64,000 nucleotides of DNA from Roseiarcus sp963820095 (lineage in GTDB: Bacteria > Pseudomonadota > Alphaproteobacteria > Rhizobiales > Beijerinckiaceae), in NCBI GenBank assembly GCA_963820095.1, contig CAWFZA010000018.1:62001-126000 (forward strand), read 5' to 3'. The position numbers were made by a program, and so were the translations under genes. Under the pieces are notes generated by a model. It was not told where the DNA came from and made no database searches. It worked only from the letters and a program-made list of their open reading frames with translations. Position 1 is the stretch's first letter; each line of letters starts with the position of its first letter. Positions 48,503 through 58,355 of the stretch are shown one piece after another.

Positions 48503-49255
48503 TCAACGGCTGAGCGCCGAGATCAAACTGTCGACCCCCACCGGCGAGATGCGGAACAGGCCCGAATAGGGTTGGCTGAACTCGAGGATCATGAACACAG
48601 CGCTCGCGACCGCGACCGAGCCCAGCGCCGCGATGACGACGCTGACCGCGTTGAACGTGCCCAGCAATCCATAGCTCATGAACAGGAGCGCCGACCATCC
48701 GACGACGACGTAAAGGAGAAGTTTCGGCACAGGATTGGCCAATTGGCGGGTCATCAGCAACGTCGTCTCCACCACCTGCATGAAATTGGGCATGGCGGTC
48801 ATGATGAGCTGCTTCTGTTGCTCGGTCACGGGATCAAGGCTGGCGAAAAAGCCCATGATGTCATGCAGATCCGCCCGCAATTGAGCGTAAGGCGACGCGC
48901 CGTTCGGAAGACCGCCCCAGAAGCGGTCGCGCGCCCGCATGACCGCTGCTCGCAACAAATCCCGTCCGCGATCCGCTTCCGGACCGTATTGCTCAAGGTC
49001 GAAGTCGAGCCTCAGGATCAACGGCCCGAGCGACTGCGACTCGGTGTTCTGATTGGTGTAGACGCCATAACTCGTCCATACGAGCAGGCCGAGCACCAGG
49101 GCCAGCAGCAGGGTCACGAGGCCGATGATCGAGCCGATCATGCCTTTGGCGTCTAAGACATCCTGAACCGGCAACAGCCATTGGAGGAGGAAGCCAAGCA
49201 GTCCGCTCACGAAGGTCAATAGAGCGACAATCGAGGTTCTTGGGAAGGAACTCAC
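48503..49255 (-). CDS. DUF4239-like membrane protein (copy 2)
   Basis: 250 residues, paralogue of the protein at 9655-10425. Same order: TSIVALLTFVSGLLGFLLQW, IGSIIGLVTLLLALVLGLLVWTSYGVYTNQN, a cytosolic or periplasmic helical middle with DPVTEQQKQLIMTAMPNFMQ, and LLLYVVVGWSALLFMSYGLL plus VASAVFMILEFSQPYSGLFR. The shared WTxYGVYxxQN and PYxGxFR patterns tie the copies. Function unknown. Confidence 0.75.
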   Translation of the reverse strand: MSSFPRTSIVALLTFVSGLLGFLLQWLLPVQDVLDAKGMIGSIIGLVTLLLALVLGLLVWTSYGVYTNQNTESQSLGPLILRLDFDLEQYGPEADRGRDLLRAAVMRARDRFWGGLPNGASPYAQLRADLHDIMGFFASLDPVTEQQKQLIMTAMPNFMQVVETTLLMTRQLANPVPKLLLYVVVGWSALLFMSYGLLGTFNAVSVVIAALGSVAVASAVFMILEFSQPYSGLFRISPVGVDSLISALSR

Positions 49256-49696
49256 GCGTCGCCTCTCAACGCGTAGACCGAAATACCGCCGTCAGAATGC
49301 AACGCTCCTAAACCTCCCGTGGCCGTCTCTCCCAACGGAGTTGGGTTCCCCAGGCTTATTACCATTGTAGAAATGATAATCAACCATGCGCCCGTGTTTT
49401 CGCGGGGAGCGTCCGCACGCATGGGCCGCTCCTGGGGCGGGTGTTTGACGCGGGAGAGCGGCTTCGGCCTTTTCTTCTCGGCCACACGGGCCGGGATTGC
49501 GCACGACCCGCCGTAGACGCCGAACGCCGCGCCGGTGCGCCGGAACAAGTATTGGCCTGCCCGCGGCGAGAGGCGACCAATTCGGCGCAGGTCCATCGGG
49601 AGAGCGAGCGACCTGACGATGGAGCGGCCTCGTCTCGCCAAAGGCAAGCCCATCTCGTCAAACGACCCCTCCGCCCAAACCTACTCGCTTGCGTCC
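49256..49696. other. Intergenic region
   Basis: A 441-base gap between two minus-strand genes. Several open frames exist on both strands, but none shows a family pattern or a ribosome-binding site I would trust. An A/T-rich patch lies near 49345-49385. Confidence 0.35.
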
Positions 49697-50407
49697 TCAG
49701 ACTCGAATGACGTTCCGCCTTGGCGACTCACCCATTGGCCCTTTCACGCCGTCGCCGCGCGCGCGATGAAGCGCCTCCGCGCCTCCCATCGCAAGCTCAG
49801 GCGGCCATGCCCCAAAGTTCGCTTGAATGTCCAGCGCATCGGCGAGCCGGCGTCTGAACGCATCGCGCGGAATTTCGATCGCGCCGAGGCTGGTCAAGTG
49901 CTCGGTCGAGAATTGCGCGTCGAGCAAGCGGAACCCGCCGCTCCGAAGGCGCGCGAACAGATGCACGAGCGCAACCTTCGAGGCGTCGCGGGCGCGGTGA
50001 AACATGCTTTCGCCGAAGAAAGCGCCGCGCAGGCTCACGCCGTAGAGGCCGCCGACCAGCGTGTCGCCCTCGTACGCCTCGAGGGAATGCGCGTGGCCCG
50101 CGGCGAACAATTCCCCGTAAAGCCGCACAATCTCGTCATTGATCCAGGTTTTCTCACGCTCCGCGCAGGCGCGGACGACCGTTTCGAACGCGTGGTCGGC
50201 GACCACACGGAACCGATCCGACCGCACCGCCTTGGCGAGGCTGCGCGAGACGACGAGTCCGTCGAGGGGAAAGACCCCGCGCTCCTGCGGCTCGACCCAA
50301 AACAGGTCCTTGGCGTCGCGACTCTCGGCCATCGGAAAGACGCCGATCGAATAGGCCCGAAGCAGGATGTCCGCCGTCAACTCGAATTTTCGCGGCGCGG
50401 TTTTCAT
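49697..50407 (-). CDS. aat: Leucyl/phenylalanyl-tRNA-protein transferase
   Basis: N-end-rule enzyme adding Leu or Phe to proteins with basic N-termini, marking them for ClpAP. 236 residues, complete: LLRAYSIGVFPMAESRD, WVEPQERGVFPLDGLVVSRS, TWINDEIVRLYGELFAAGHA, YEGDTLVGGLYGVSLRGAFF, GESMFHRARDASKVALVHLF and LLDAQFSTEHLTSLGA. ATG 50407 starts it; longer in-frame starts are not family-like. Confidence 0.94.
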   Translation of the reverse strand: MKTAPRKFELTADILLRAYSIGVFPMAESRDAKDLFWVEPQERGVFPLDGLVVSRSLAKAVRSDRFRVVADHAFETVVRACAEREKTWINDEIVRLYGELFAAGHAHSLEAYEGDTLVGGLYGVSLRGAFFGESMFHRARDASKVALVHLFARLRSGGFRLLDAQFSTEHLTSLGAIEIPRDAFRRRLADALDIQANFGAWPPELAMGGAEALHRARGDGVKGPMGESPRRNVIRV

Positions 50408-50597
50408 GATCGCAATCGTGGAACTGTCCACGCAGGCAGTCAAGCCGGTCACGTCCCTGCCCTGGCCCACGGCGGCTTGATTCTCCGGCGGTCGCGCAGC
50501 GACGGATCGGGCTTGATGAGACGCGCTTTTGCGGCTGTGCTAAACTGATTGCGCGAGAGATCGGCTTCGTCGCCGATGAAAGAGGAGCGTTGGAACC

Positions 50598-51183
50598 ATG
50601 GGATCGGCCGTCCGGGTCACGTCCGCAGCCGAGGGTTTGCCGCGCCGCCGGTTCACGGTCGCCGAGGTGGAGGCGATGGTCGCTGCCGGGGTGATGGAAG
50701 AGGACGAGCGCGTCGAACTGATCGGGGGGGAACTCGTTCCGATGTCGCCGAAGGGAAACCACCATCGAGGTCGTCAAGATCGCCTTGCTGCGACGCTGGT
50801 ATCGGATCGCGCCCGAAGATCTCGATCTCGCGCCTGAGACGACGTTCCGCCTGAGCGAGGACACCTATCTCGAGCCGGACGTCGTGGTTTATCCAAGCGG
50901 CTTGGAGCCGAAGGACCTTAGGGGTCAGAATGTGCTGCTCGTCGTCGAGATCGCGGATTCGTCCAAGCGCTACGATATGGGACGCAAGGCGAAGCTTTAC
51001 GCCAGCTTCGGGGTGCGCGAGCTTTGGGTCATCGACGCGGTCCGGCTGACCGCGCGGGTCTTCAGTGAGCCCGCCGCCGAAGGTTATCGTGAGACGCGCG
51101 ACTGCTCCGCCGCAGAACGGATCGTTCCCTTATTCGCCCCGGACGTCTTCGCGTTGCGCCTCGCCGACCTCAAGCGGAAGTAG
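50598..51183 (+). CDS. Uma2-family (DUF820) putative endonuclease, copy 1 (frameshifted)
   Basis: About 194 residues. PRRRFTVAEVEAMVAAGVME and ERVELIGGELVPMSPKGNHH form the N-terminal part; the PD-(D/E)XK-like core is EDTYLEPDVVVYP, VLLVVEIADSSKRYDMGRKA and LYASFGVRELWVIDA (the D...E-x-A/K arrangement). An extra C near 50770 (CATCGAGG) shifts the frame; removal gives HHEVVKIALLRRWYRIAPED. Ribosome-binding GGAG precedes the ATG. Followed after five bases by a second copy. Biological role of Uma2 genes is not established. Confidence 0.8.
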
Positions 51184-51203
51184 CGCCTTTGGGAGACAAG
51201 ACC

Positions 51204-51755
51204 ATGCATCCCGCCGCGCAACTCACGACGTCCGCCGCCGAGGGTCTGCCGCGCCGCCGGTTCACGGTCGCCGAGGTGGAGGCGATGGTCGCTGCCGGGG
51301 TGATGGAAGAGGACGAGCGCGTCGAACTGATCGGGGGAGAGCTCGTTCCGATGTCGCCGAAGGGAAACCATCATGAAGTTTTGAAGGCGGCACTCCTCCA
51401 ACGTTGGTATCGCGCCTCGCCAGAAGAGTTTGGCTTGGTCCCCGAAACGACTTTTCGCCTGAGCGAAGACACGTATCTTGAACCCGACGTCGTGATCTAT
51501 CCCCGCACGAGCGGAATCCGAGGACTCACCGCGAACAACGTTCTTCTTGTTGTCGAGATCGCGAATTCGTCGCTGCGCTACGATACCGGCCGCAAGGCCG
51601 CGCTTTACGCGAGCTTCGGCATCCGCGAGCTTTGGGTCATCGACGCGGTTCGACTGACGACCCGGGTGTTTCGAGAGCCGGCGGCGGACGGCTATCGAGA
51701 CGTGCGCGACGTTCGGTCCCGCCGATCGCCTCGCGCCGCTGAATCGTTCGCCTGA
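51204..51755 (+). CDS. Uma2-family putative endonuclease, copy 2 (C-terminal shift)
   Basis: Same family and order as copy 1. Intact through EDTYLEPDVVIYP, VLLVVEIANSSLRYDTGRKA and FGIRELWVIDAVRL, then probably frameshifted near 51712, where GPADRLAPLNRSPEAFA would be expected in place of the RSRRSPRAAESFA end. The first 45 codons are almost identical in DNA to copy 1, the rest much less. Start at 51204 (MHPAAQ) follows GGGAGA. Confidence 0.78.
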   Translation: MHPAAQLTTSAAEGLPRRRFTVAEVEAMVAAGVMEEDERVELIGGELVPMSPKGNHHEVLKAALLQRWYRASPEEFGLVPETTFRLSEDTYLEPDVVIYPRTSGIRGLTANNVLLVVEIANSSLRYDTGRKAALYASFGIRELWVIDAVRLTTRVFREPAADGYRDVRDVRSRRSPRAAESFA

Positions 51756-51823
51756 GGCGTTTGCACGCTCAGGCTGATGAGCTCGACGCTGAGGCTGAAA
51801 GCGAAACCTTTCGCCGACGCTCC

Positions 51824-53040
51824 TCACGCCTGCTTCTTGAGCTTCACCACATTGTGCAGCGTCGCATCCGCCGTCTCGAAGAATCGCCGGACGCCGCGCG
51901 CCGCCTGGCGGATGCGCTGCTCGTTCTCGACCAGCGCAAGGCGCACGTAATCGTCGCCGTGCTCGCCGAAGCCGACGCCGGGCGCGACGGCGACGTCGGC
52001 CTTCTCGATCAAAAGCTTGGAGAACTCGAGGGAGCCCAGATGGCGAAAGCGCTCTGGCACGGGAGTCCAGGCGAACATCGAGGCGCTCGGCTTGTCGATC
52101 GCCCAGCCGGCCGCGGCGAAGCTCTCGATCATCACGTCGCGCCTGCGTTTATAAGTCGCGCGCATTTCGCGCACGCAATCGTCAGGACCGTTGAGCGCGG
52201 CTGCGGCGGCCACCTGAATCGGCGTGTAGGCGCCGTAGTCGAGATAGGACTTCACGCGCGCCAGCGCGGCCAGCAGCCGCTCGTTGCCGACGGCGAAGCC
52301 CATGCGCCAGCCCGCCATCGAAAAGGTCTTCGACATCGAGGTGAACTCGACCGCGACCTCGAAGGCGCCGGGCGCCTGCAGGATCGACGGCGGCGGGTCG
52401 TCGTCGAAATAGACCTCGGCGTAGGCAATATCGGACAGCACGAAAATCTCGTGCTTCTTCGCGAACAGAACCAGGTCTCGATAGAAATCGAGCGAGGCGA
52501 CCATCGCCGTCGGGTTGGATGGGTAGCAGACCACGACCGCGATCGGTTTCGGAATCGAATGCGCGATCGCGCGCTCGAGCGCGACGAAGAATTCCGGGCC
52601 CGGCTCGGCCGGAACCGAACGAATGACGCCGCCCGCCATCAGGAAACCGAAGGCGTGGATCGGATAGGAGGGGTTCGGAACGAGCACCACGTCGCCCGGC
52701 GCGGTGATCGCCTGGGCCATGTTGGCGAAGCCTTCCTTCGAGCCGAGCGTGGCGACCACCTGCGTCTCGGGATCGAGCTTGACCCCGAACCGGCGCGCGT
52801 AATAGCCGGCTTGCGCGCGGCGCAGGCCGGCGATGCCCTTCGAGGCCGAATAGCGGTCGGTGCGCGGCTTGCCGACCGTCTCGACAAGCTTGTCGATCAC
52901 ATGCTTGGGGGCGGGCAGGTCCGGGTTGCCCATGCCGAGATCGACGATGTCGGCGCCGCGGCGCGGGCCTTGGCCTTGAGCTTGTTGACCTGCTCGAAGA
53001 CATAAGGCGGCAAGCGCCGCACCCGGTGAAAATCGCTCAT
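51824..53040 (-). CDS. Class I/II aminotransferase, AlaC-like (N-terminal frameshift)
   Basis: PLP enzyme of about 405 residues resembling AlaC and LL-diaminopimelate aminotransferases. It starts MSDFHRVRRLPPYVFEQVNK; a missing G near 52957 (GCGGCGCC) breaks the frame before VDLGMGNPDLPAPKHVIDKL. Later come LGSKEGFANMAQA, CYPSNPTAMVASLDFY, FVLSDIAYAEVYF and the PLP lysine in FTSMSKTFSMAGWRMGFAVG. Likely makes alanine from pyruvate and glutamate. Confidence 0.88.
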
Positions 53041-53138
53041 CGCAGCCACTGGCCCTGGGTCATATGCCAATTCGTCGATCCACGCGTCGACATGGCCGTG
53101 TACCACCGCAAGACCAATGGCGGCAAACAGGATATCGG

Positions 53139-53567
53139 CTATTGCGGGGGGCTCGAGGCGTTCGATTTCGGCTTTTTTTGCTGGGCTTGCTCTTCCGCCA
53201 AGGCTTTGGCGGCCGGGGCAAAGCCCTTCCGCAGCGTGTCATGCTGCTTCTCGACCCCGTCGAGGTCGCTCTTGACCGCCTTGAGCTGGTCATTCTTCAA
53301 AGCCGGCCGCGTCGGCTCCGGCGGCGGCTGGAACAGCGGAACATAGCCGAGATCGGCCGGCGGTCGCGTCTTGTTGACGAAATCCGCCGGCGGCCCAACG
53401 TCGGTGGCGAAGCCAAAGATCTTGAACGCCTGTTTCACGATGTTGTCCTGCTGCTGGGCATAAACGTCCGACCCGGAAGCGAGGAGCCCGGCAAGGGCGA
53501 GAAGCCCCGTCAGGGCGATCGTCCTCGGGCCGCGGCGAGCGTTTTCGGCACAAATCGTGCAAACCAT
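53139..53567 (-). CDS. Secreted hypothetical protein
   Basis: 142 residues with signal peptide TIALTGLLALAGLLASGSDVYA, followed by QQQDNIVKQAFKIFGFATDV and a Pro-rich stretch (PLFQPPPEPTRPALKN), then a charged helical end rich in Lys and Gln. No family recognised. Divergent from phaC by about 100 bases; a link to PHA metabolism is not shown. Confidence 0.65.
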   Translation of the reverse strand: MVCTICAENARRGPRTIALTGLLALAGLLASGSDVYAQQQDNIVKQAFKIFGFATDVGPPADFVNKTRPPADLGYVPLFQPPPEPTRPALKNDQLKAVKSDLDGVEKQHDTLRKGFAPAAKALAEEQAQQKKPKSNASSPPQ

Positions 53568-53671
53568 CTTTCTGTCCGAAAGGTCGTGTTGGCTTCGCGG
53601 ACAGGTACTGACCTATTATGACCAAAAGGGGACCGGGCCTCGTGGCCCGGATTCGACAGGGAACGCTAGTG

Positions 53672-55847
53672 ATGGCCAAGACCAGTCCGAGCAAGGCGAG
53701 GACGCGCCCGAAGTCGAAGCCAGCCAAGGCCTCGGCTCGAAGTCCTGTTGCAAGCCGAGCCAAGCGCGGCGCCAAAGTCGATCCGCCTCCGCCGGATGTC
53801 AAAGCGCCGCGCGCGAAAAGCGCTCCGCGGCGAAACGAAAAGCCGGCGCTCAAGGCGGCGGCCGCCGCCAAAGCGCGAGTCTCGGCGCTTCCCTTGAAGG
53901 CGAAGCGATCGGCGCAACGCCCGGTTGAGCCGCGACAGCCAACCGAAATCCAGGCTGCGCCCGTTCCGGCCAAGCCCGCTCGATCCGCAGCGCGCCTCGC
54001 GCCGCCGAAGCCGCCAAGGGACGCCCTCCCGCCGCCGGCTGCTCCCGCGCAAGCCGTCAACGACGGCGTCCATTACTCGCCACCCGATGTGGAGGCGCTC
54101 GCGCACAACATCGCCCAGGCGATCGAGCAGGGCGGCAAAGTGCTGGCCGCTTACTTGCAGCCGCGCGCGAGCGGCGAGATCAAGGCCACGCTCGCGCGCG
54201 AAATGGGCGAGATGGTCCGTTCCCTCGGCCGGGTGGCCGAATATTACATGGCCGATCCCCAGCGGGCGTTCGCCGCGCAAACGACGTTGACCAAGCAGTT
54301 CGTCGATCTCTGGGCCATAACCTTGCAGCGGCTCCAGGGCGAACAGGCGCCCCCGGTCGTCGCGCCCGACTTGAGCGACAAGCGCTTCGCCGACGCCGCG
54401 TGGCGCGACAATCCCTATTTCGATTTCATCAAGCAGGCCTATGTGCTGACCGCGCGCTGGGCGGACGATCTGGTCAAGCGGGCGGACGATCTCGATCCGC
54501 ACGATCGCGAGAAGGCGCAATTCTATTTGCGTCAGGTCACCGCGGCGCTGTCGCCGTCGAACTTCCTCGCCACCAATCCGGAGCTTCTGCGCACGACGCT
54601 CGCCGAGGGCGGTGAGAACCTGGTGCGGGGCTTGAAGATGCTGGCCGAGGACATCGAGGCCGGCGGCGGCAACTTGCGCATTCGCCAGTCGGACGCACGA
54701 GCGTTCAAGCTCGGCGTCAACCTTGCGACGACGCCCGGCAAGGTCATCTACCGCAATGAGCTGATGGAGCTCATCCAGTACGAGCCGAGCACGCCACAAG
54801 TCTATAAGCGCCCGCTGCTCATCGTGCCGCCGTGGATCAACAAATTCTATATCCTCGACCTCAATCCCGAGAAGTCGTTCATCCGCTGGGCGGTCGCGCA
54901 AGGCTTGACGGTGTTCGTCATCTCCTGGGTCAACCCCGACGAGCGCCACGCCGACAAGGACTTCGGCGAGCTACATGCGCGAGGGCGTCCTCGCCGCCGT
55001 CGACGTCATCGAGCAGGCGACGGGCGAACGCGAGCTTTCCGCGATCGGCTATTGCGTCGGCGGCACGCTGCTCGCCTGGGACGCTTGGCTATATGGCGGC
55101 GGCGGCGACAAGCGCATCACCAGCGCGACCTTGTTCGCCACCCAGATCGACTTCGCCGACCCCGGCGATCTCAAGGTGTTCGTCGACGCCGAGCAATTGA
55201 AGGCGGTCGAGGAGCGGATGGCCGAGCGCGGCTATCTGGAAGGCTCGGCCATGGCCAACGCCTTCAACATGCTGAGGCCGAACGACCTCATCTGGTCCTA
55301 TTACGTCAACAATTATCTCAAGGGCAAAGAGCCGATGCCGTTCGACTTGCTTGTCTGGAATTCGGATTCGACCCGCATGCCCGCCGCCAACCACAAGTTC
55401 TATTTGCGCCACTGCTATTTGCAGAACGATCTGTCGAACGGACGAATGGAGCTGAACGGCAGGAGGATCGACCTCAAGAAGGTGACGATCCCGGTCTATG
55501 AACTGGCCACCAAGGAAGATCACATCGCCCCTGCCCGCTCGGCGTTCACCGGGGCCAAATCCTTCGGCGGCCCGGTGCGCTACGTGATGGCGGGATCGGG
55601 CCATATCGCAGGCGTCGTCAATCCGCCGAGCAAGGCGAAGTACCAGTACTGGTCGGACGGGCCGCCGGAGGGCAAGTTCGAGGATTGGGTCGCGAAGGCC
55701 AAGGAGACGCCGGGCTCATGGTGGCCCGACTGGCTCGCCTGGCTGACGGCGCAGGCGCCGGACAAAGTCCCGGCTCGCAAACCCGGCGGCGGCAAGCTCA
55801 AACCGCTCGGCGACGCGCCGGGGGACTATGTGCGGGTGAAGGCGTAG
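53672..55847 (+). CDS. phaC: Class I poly(3-hydroxyalkanoate) synthase with long N-terminal extension (frameshifted)
   Basis: About 724 residues. Polymerises 3-hydroxyacyl-CoA into PHA granules. The family part begins near 54070 (LAHNIAQAIEQGGKVLAAYL) and has WRDNPYFDFIKQAYVLTARW, PPWINKFYILDLNPEKSFIR, the catalytic Cys in IGYCVGGTLLAWD, the Asp in TKEDHIAP and the His in GSGHIAGVVNPP. The first 130 residues are Lys/Ala/Pro-rich and low in complexity. One extra C near 54973 (GAGCTACATG) splits the gene; removal gives EYMREGVLAAVDVI. No phaA, phaB or phasin gene is adjacent. Confidence 0.9.
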
Positions 55848-55880
55848 GAAACAGGCGAAGCGTAACCGCAAGCGTCGCAG

Positions 55881-55907
55881 ATGCCGTCAATCATGGCTAG
55901 ACGGCAT
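55881..55907 (+). terminator. Hairpin after phaC
   Basis: Perfect 8-bp stem ATGCCGTC / GACGGCAT (55881-55888 with 55900-55907), loop of 11, 34 bases after the phaC stop. Only a weak T-run follows (GATTT). Confidence 0.5.
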
Positions 55908-56463
55908 GATTTCGCGGTTCGGGCGCAAACTGCGAGCGTGCTCATCTTTAGTGGTCGTGGAAAACGCCGAGCCGCCGCGACGTGCATATCGAAAGCGGGA
56001 ACGCGACGGCCAAATATTGGCGTCGGAAACCTGAATGGGCACGCTATCGCGGTCGCGTGGATTTCAGACGCGAGGTGAATTGACCCGGCTCGCGCGCGAC
56101 AATTATCGAGGGCGATCGTCCGAACGCAGAGTTCTTGAGAGGCTGTGGCATGGCCATAAATTCGGCAACATCGCGCTTAAGGGTGCAGGCGGCTGAAGCG
56201 TCGGAGATTCGCCGACGCTTAACGATCCGCGTTACATCCGACGACGGCCAGGAATGTCGCGCTGCCGACTTGGCCTGCGTTGTCCTCGGTTAGCGCGACT
56301 CGCCTCACGGATGCGCACACGCGCGCAACTGGCGCCTGATCGGCCGGGGCGAGGGCGTCCGACTGGCCGGACCGTCGATGAAGACGTATTCGGTCAATCG
56401 CATTGCCGGGCCTTGCCGACCGGCGCGGGCTGACGCGCGACAAGGCGGCTGAGGGGACAAACG
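55908..56463. other. Gene-poor region between phaC and DUF4126 gene
   Basis: About 550 bases. It holds a 9-bp perfect hairpin AAGCGTCGG / CCGACGCTT (56196-56204 with 56212-56220) and one possible short gene described separately. Nothing else is recognisable. Confidence 0.4.
56150..56293 (+). CDS. Possible 47-residue protein
   Basis: ATG 56150 follows AGAGG at a good distance and gives MAINSATSRLRVQAAEASEI with the end CRAADLACVVLG. It is too short to judge by family, and a hairpin lies within it. Could be chance. Confidence 0.2.
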   Translation: MAINSATSRLRVQAAEASEIRRRLTIRVTSDDGQECRAADLACVVLG

Positions 56464-56925
56464 ATGCTTTACGGACTTGCGCTCTTGGCCGGCATTGTGG
56501 CCGGCTCGCGCGTTTTCACGGCGCTGGCCGCCGTGAGCTGGGCGGCGAGGTTGGGCGCCCTCAATCTCGACGGCTCCTGGCTCGCGTTCATGGGCTACGC
56601 CTGGACGCCCTGGATCTTCAGTCTATTGGCGATCGTCGAATTCGTCACCGACCAGCTCCCGTCGACGCCGAGCCGAAAGGTCCCCATGCAGTTCGGCGCC
56701 AGGATCATAAGCGGCGCCTTGTCGGGCGCGACGATCGGCGTTGCGGCCGGCTCGTGGATCATCGGCCTCATAGCCGGCGTGATCGGAGCCATCATCGGAA
56801 CCCTTGGCGGCGCGGAAATTCGCTCGCAAATGGCGAAGGCGTTCGGGCGCGATCAGCCCGCCGCCTTCATCGAGGACGCCGCCGCGATCATCCTTGGCCT
56901 GATCATCGTCTGGGCGCTCCGGTGA
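56464..56925 (+). CDS. DUF4126 membrane protein
   Basis: 153 residues with about four membrane segments: YGLALLAGIVAGSRVFTALA, WIFSLLAIVEFVTDQL, ISGALSGATIGVAAGSWIIG and IEDAAAIILGLIIVWAL. Contains the family segment SRVFTALAAVSWAARLG and DQLPSTPSRK. Function unknown. The stop overlaps the GTG start of the flavin reductase (GTGA), so the two are coupled. Confidence 0.8.
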   Translation: MLYGLALLAGIVAGSRVFTALAAVSWAARLGALNLDGSWLAFMGYAWTPWIFSLLAIVEFVTDQLPSTPSRKVPMQFGARIISGALSGATIGVAAGSWIIGLIAGVIGAIIGTLGGAEIRSQMAKAFGRDQPAAFIEDAAAIILGLIIVWALR

Positions 56926-58293
56926 ACCGCCGCTTCGATGCGATCGTGATTGGCGCCGGACAGGCCGGCCCGCCGATGGTCGGCCGGCTTGCGGCGGCGG
57001 GCCAGAAGGTCGCGCTGATCGAGCGCGATCTGATTGGCGGGACTTGCGTCAACACCGGCTGCACGCCGACCAAGACGCTGGTCGCCAGCGCCTATGCGGC
57101 TCACCTCGCGCGGCGCGGGGCGGATTTCGGCGTGAAGGTCGGTCCGGTCGGCATTGATTTCGCCGCGGTCATGGCGCGCAAGAATGCAGGTCGTCGGCAA
57201 TTCCCGCTCGCATCTTACGGACTGGCTGGAAGGCATGGCGAATTGCACCGTCATCCGAGGCCACGCGCGCTTCCTCTCTCCGACAACAATCCAGGTCGGC
57301 GACGACATGCTCGAGGCCGAACGCTTCTTCATCAACGCCGGCGGCCGGGCGGTCATCCCCGATTTTCCGGGTCGCGATCAGGTGAGGACGCTGACCAACA
57401 CGACGCTGCTCGAGCTCGACGCCCTGCCCGAGCGCCTTGTCGTCGTGGGCGGGAGCTACGTCGGCCTCGAATTCGCACAGGTTTTTCGGCGCTTGGGCGC
57501 GGAAGTCACGGTGGTGGAGATGGCGCCGCGGTTGGTCAGCCGAGAGGACAAGGAAGTTTCGGACGCCATCCGCGAAATCCTCGAGGCGGAGGGCATTGAG
57601 ATCCGGCTCGAATCCGAATGCATCCAGTTCGAGCCGCGGGGCGCGGAGATCGTCGTCGGCGTGAATTGCAAAGCGGGCGAACCCGAGGTTGTCGGTTCCC
57701 ACGTGCTGCTCGCGGTCGGGCGCCGCCCCAACACCGACGACCTCGGGCTCGAGGCTGCGGGCGTGAAAGTCGACGCGCACGGCTATATCGTCGTCGACGA
57801 ATCCTTGAAGACCAGCGTCCCGCACATCTGGGCGCTCGGCGATTGCAACGGCCGCGGCGCGTTCACCCACACCTCGTACAACGATTTCGAGATCGCCGCG
57901 GCGAACCTGCTCGACGGCGCCCAGCGCAAGGTGAGCGACCGCATTCCGGTCTACGCGCTCTATGTCGATCCGCCGCTCGGCCGGGTCGGCCTGACCGAGA
58001 CCGAAGCCCGGGCGAAAGGGCACAAGGTCCGGATCGGCCGCCGGCCAATGACCCGCGTCGGCCGCGCGGTCGAGAAGGGCGAAACGAAAGGGTTCATGAA
58101 GGTCGTGGTCGACGGCGACACCGACGCGATCCTGGGCGCCGCCATTCTCGGCGTAGGAGGCGACGAGGCCATCCATGGCGTGATCGAGGCGATGGGCGCC
58201 GGCGCAACCGCTTCCGCCTACACGCGGGTCGTGGCGATCCATCCCACGGTCTCCGAGCTTGTGCCCACGACCTTCGGCGACCTTAAGCCGTGA
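56922..58293 (+). CDS. FAD-dependent disulfide oxidoreductase, mercuric reductase-like (frameshifted)
   Basis: About 456 residues of the class I pyridine nucleotide-disulfide reductase family. FAD site DAIVIGAGQAGPPMVGRLAA, redox-active GGTCVNTGCTPTKTLVASA, NAD site LVVVGGSYVGLEFAQVFRRL, second FAD site IWALGDCNGRGAF and dimerisation-domain VVAIHPTVSELVPTTF with the His-x-x-x-x-Glu pair. An extra G near 57190 (GCAGGTCG) splits it; removal gives KNAVVGNSRSHLTDWLEG. Terminal cysteine pairs of true MerA are absent, so it is probably a general reductase. Confidence 0.87.
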
Positions 58294-58355
58294 TTGCGGC
58301 CTTGCTCGCTCTTTTGTGATAGGCTCGCTCGAAACTGTCAGAGGGGGAACGGACA

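Noticed and set aside
52990..53140. Small membrane protein read in frame upstream of the aminotransferase (DILFAAIGLAVVHGHVD)
   Set aside because: It has no start codon with a ribosome-binding site and simply continues the open aminotransferase frame upstream.
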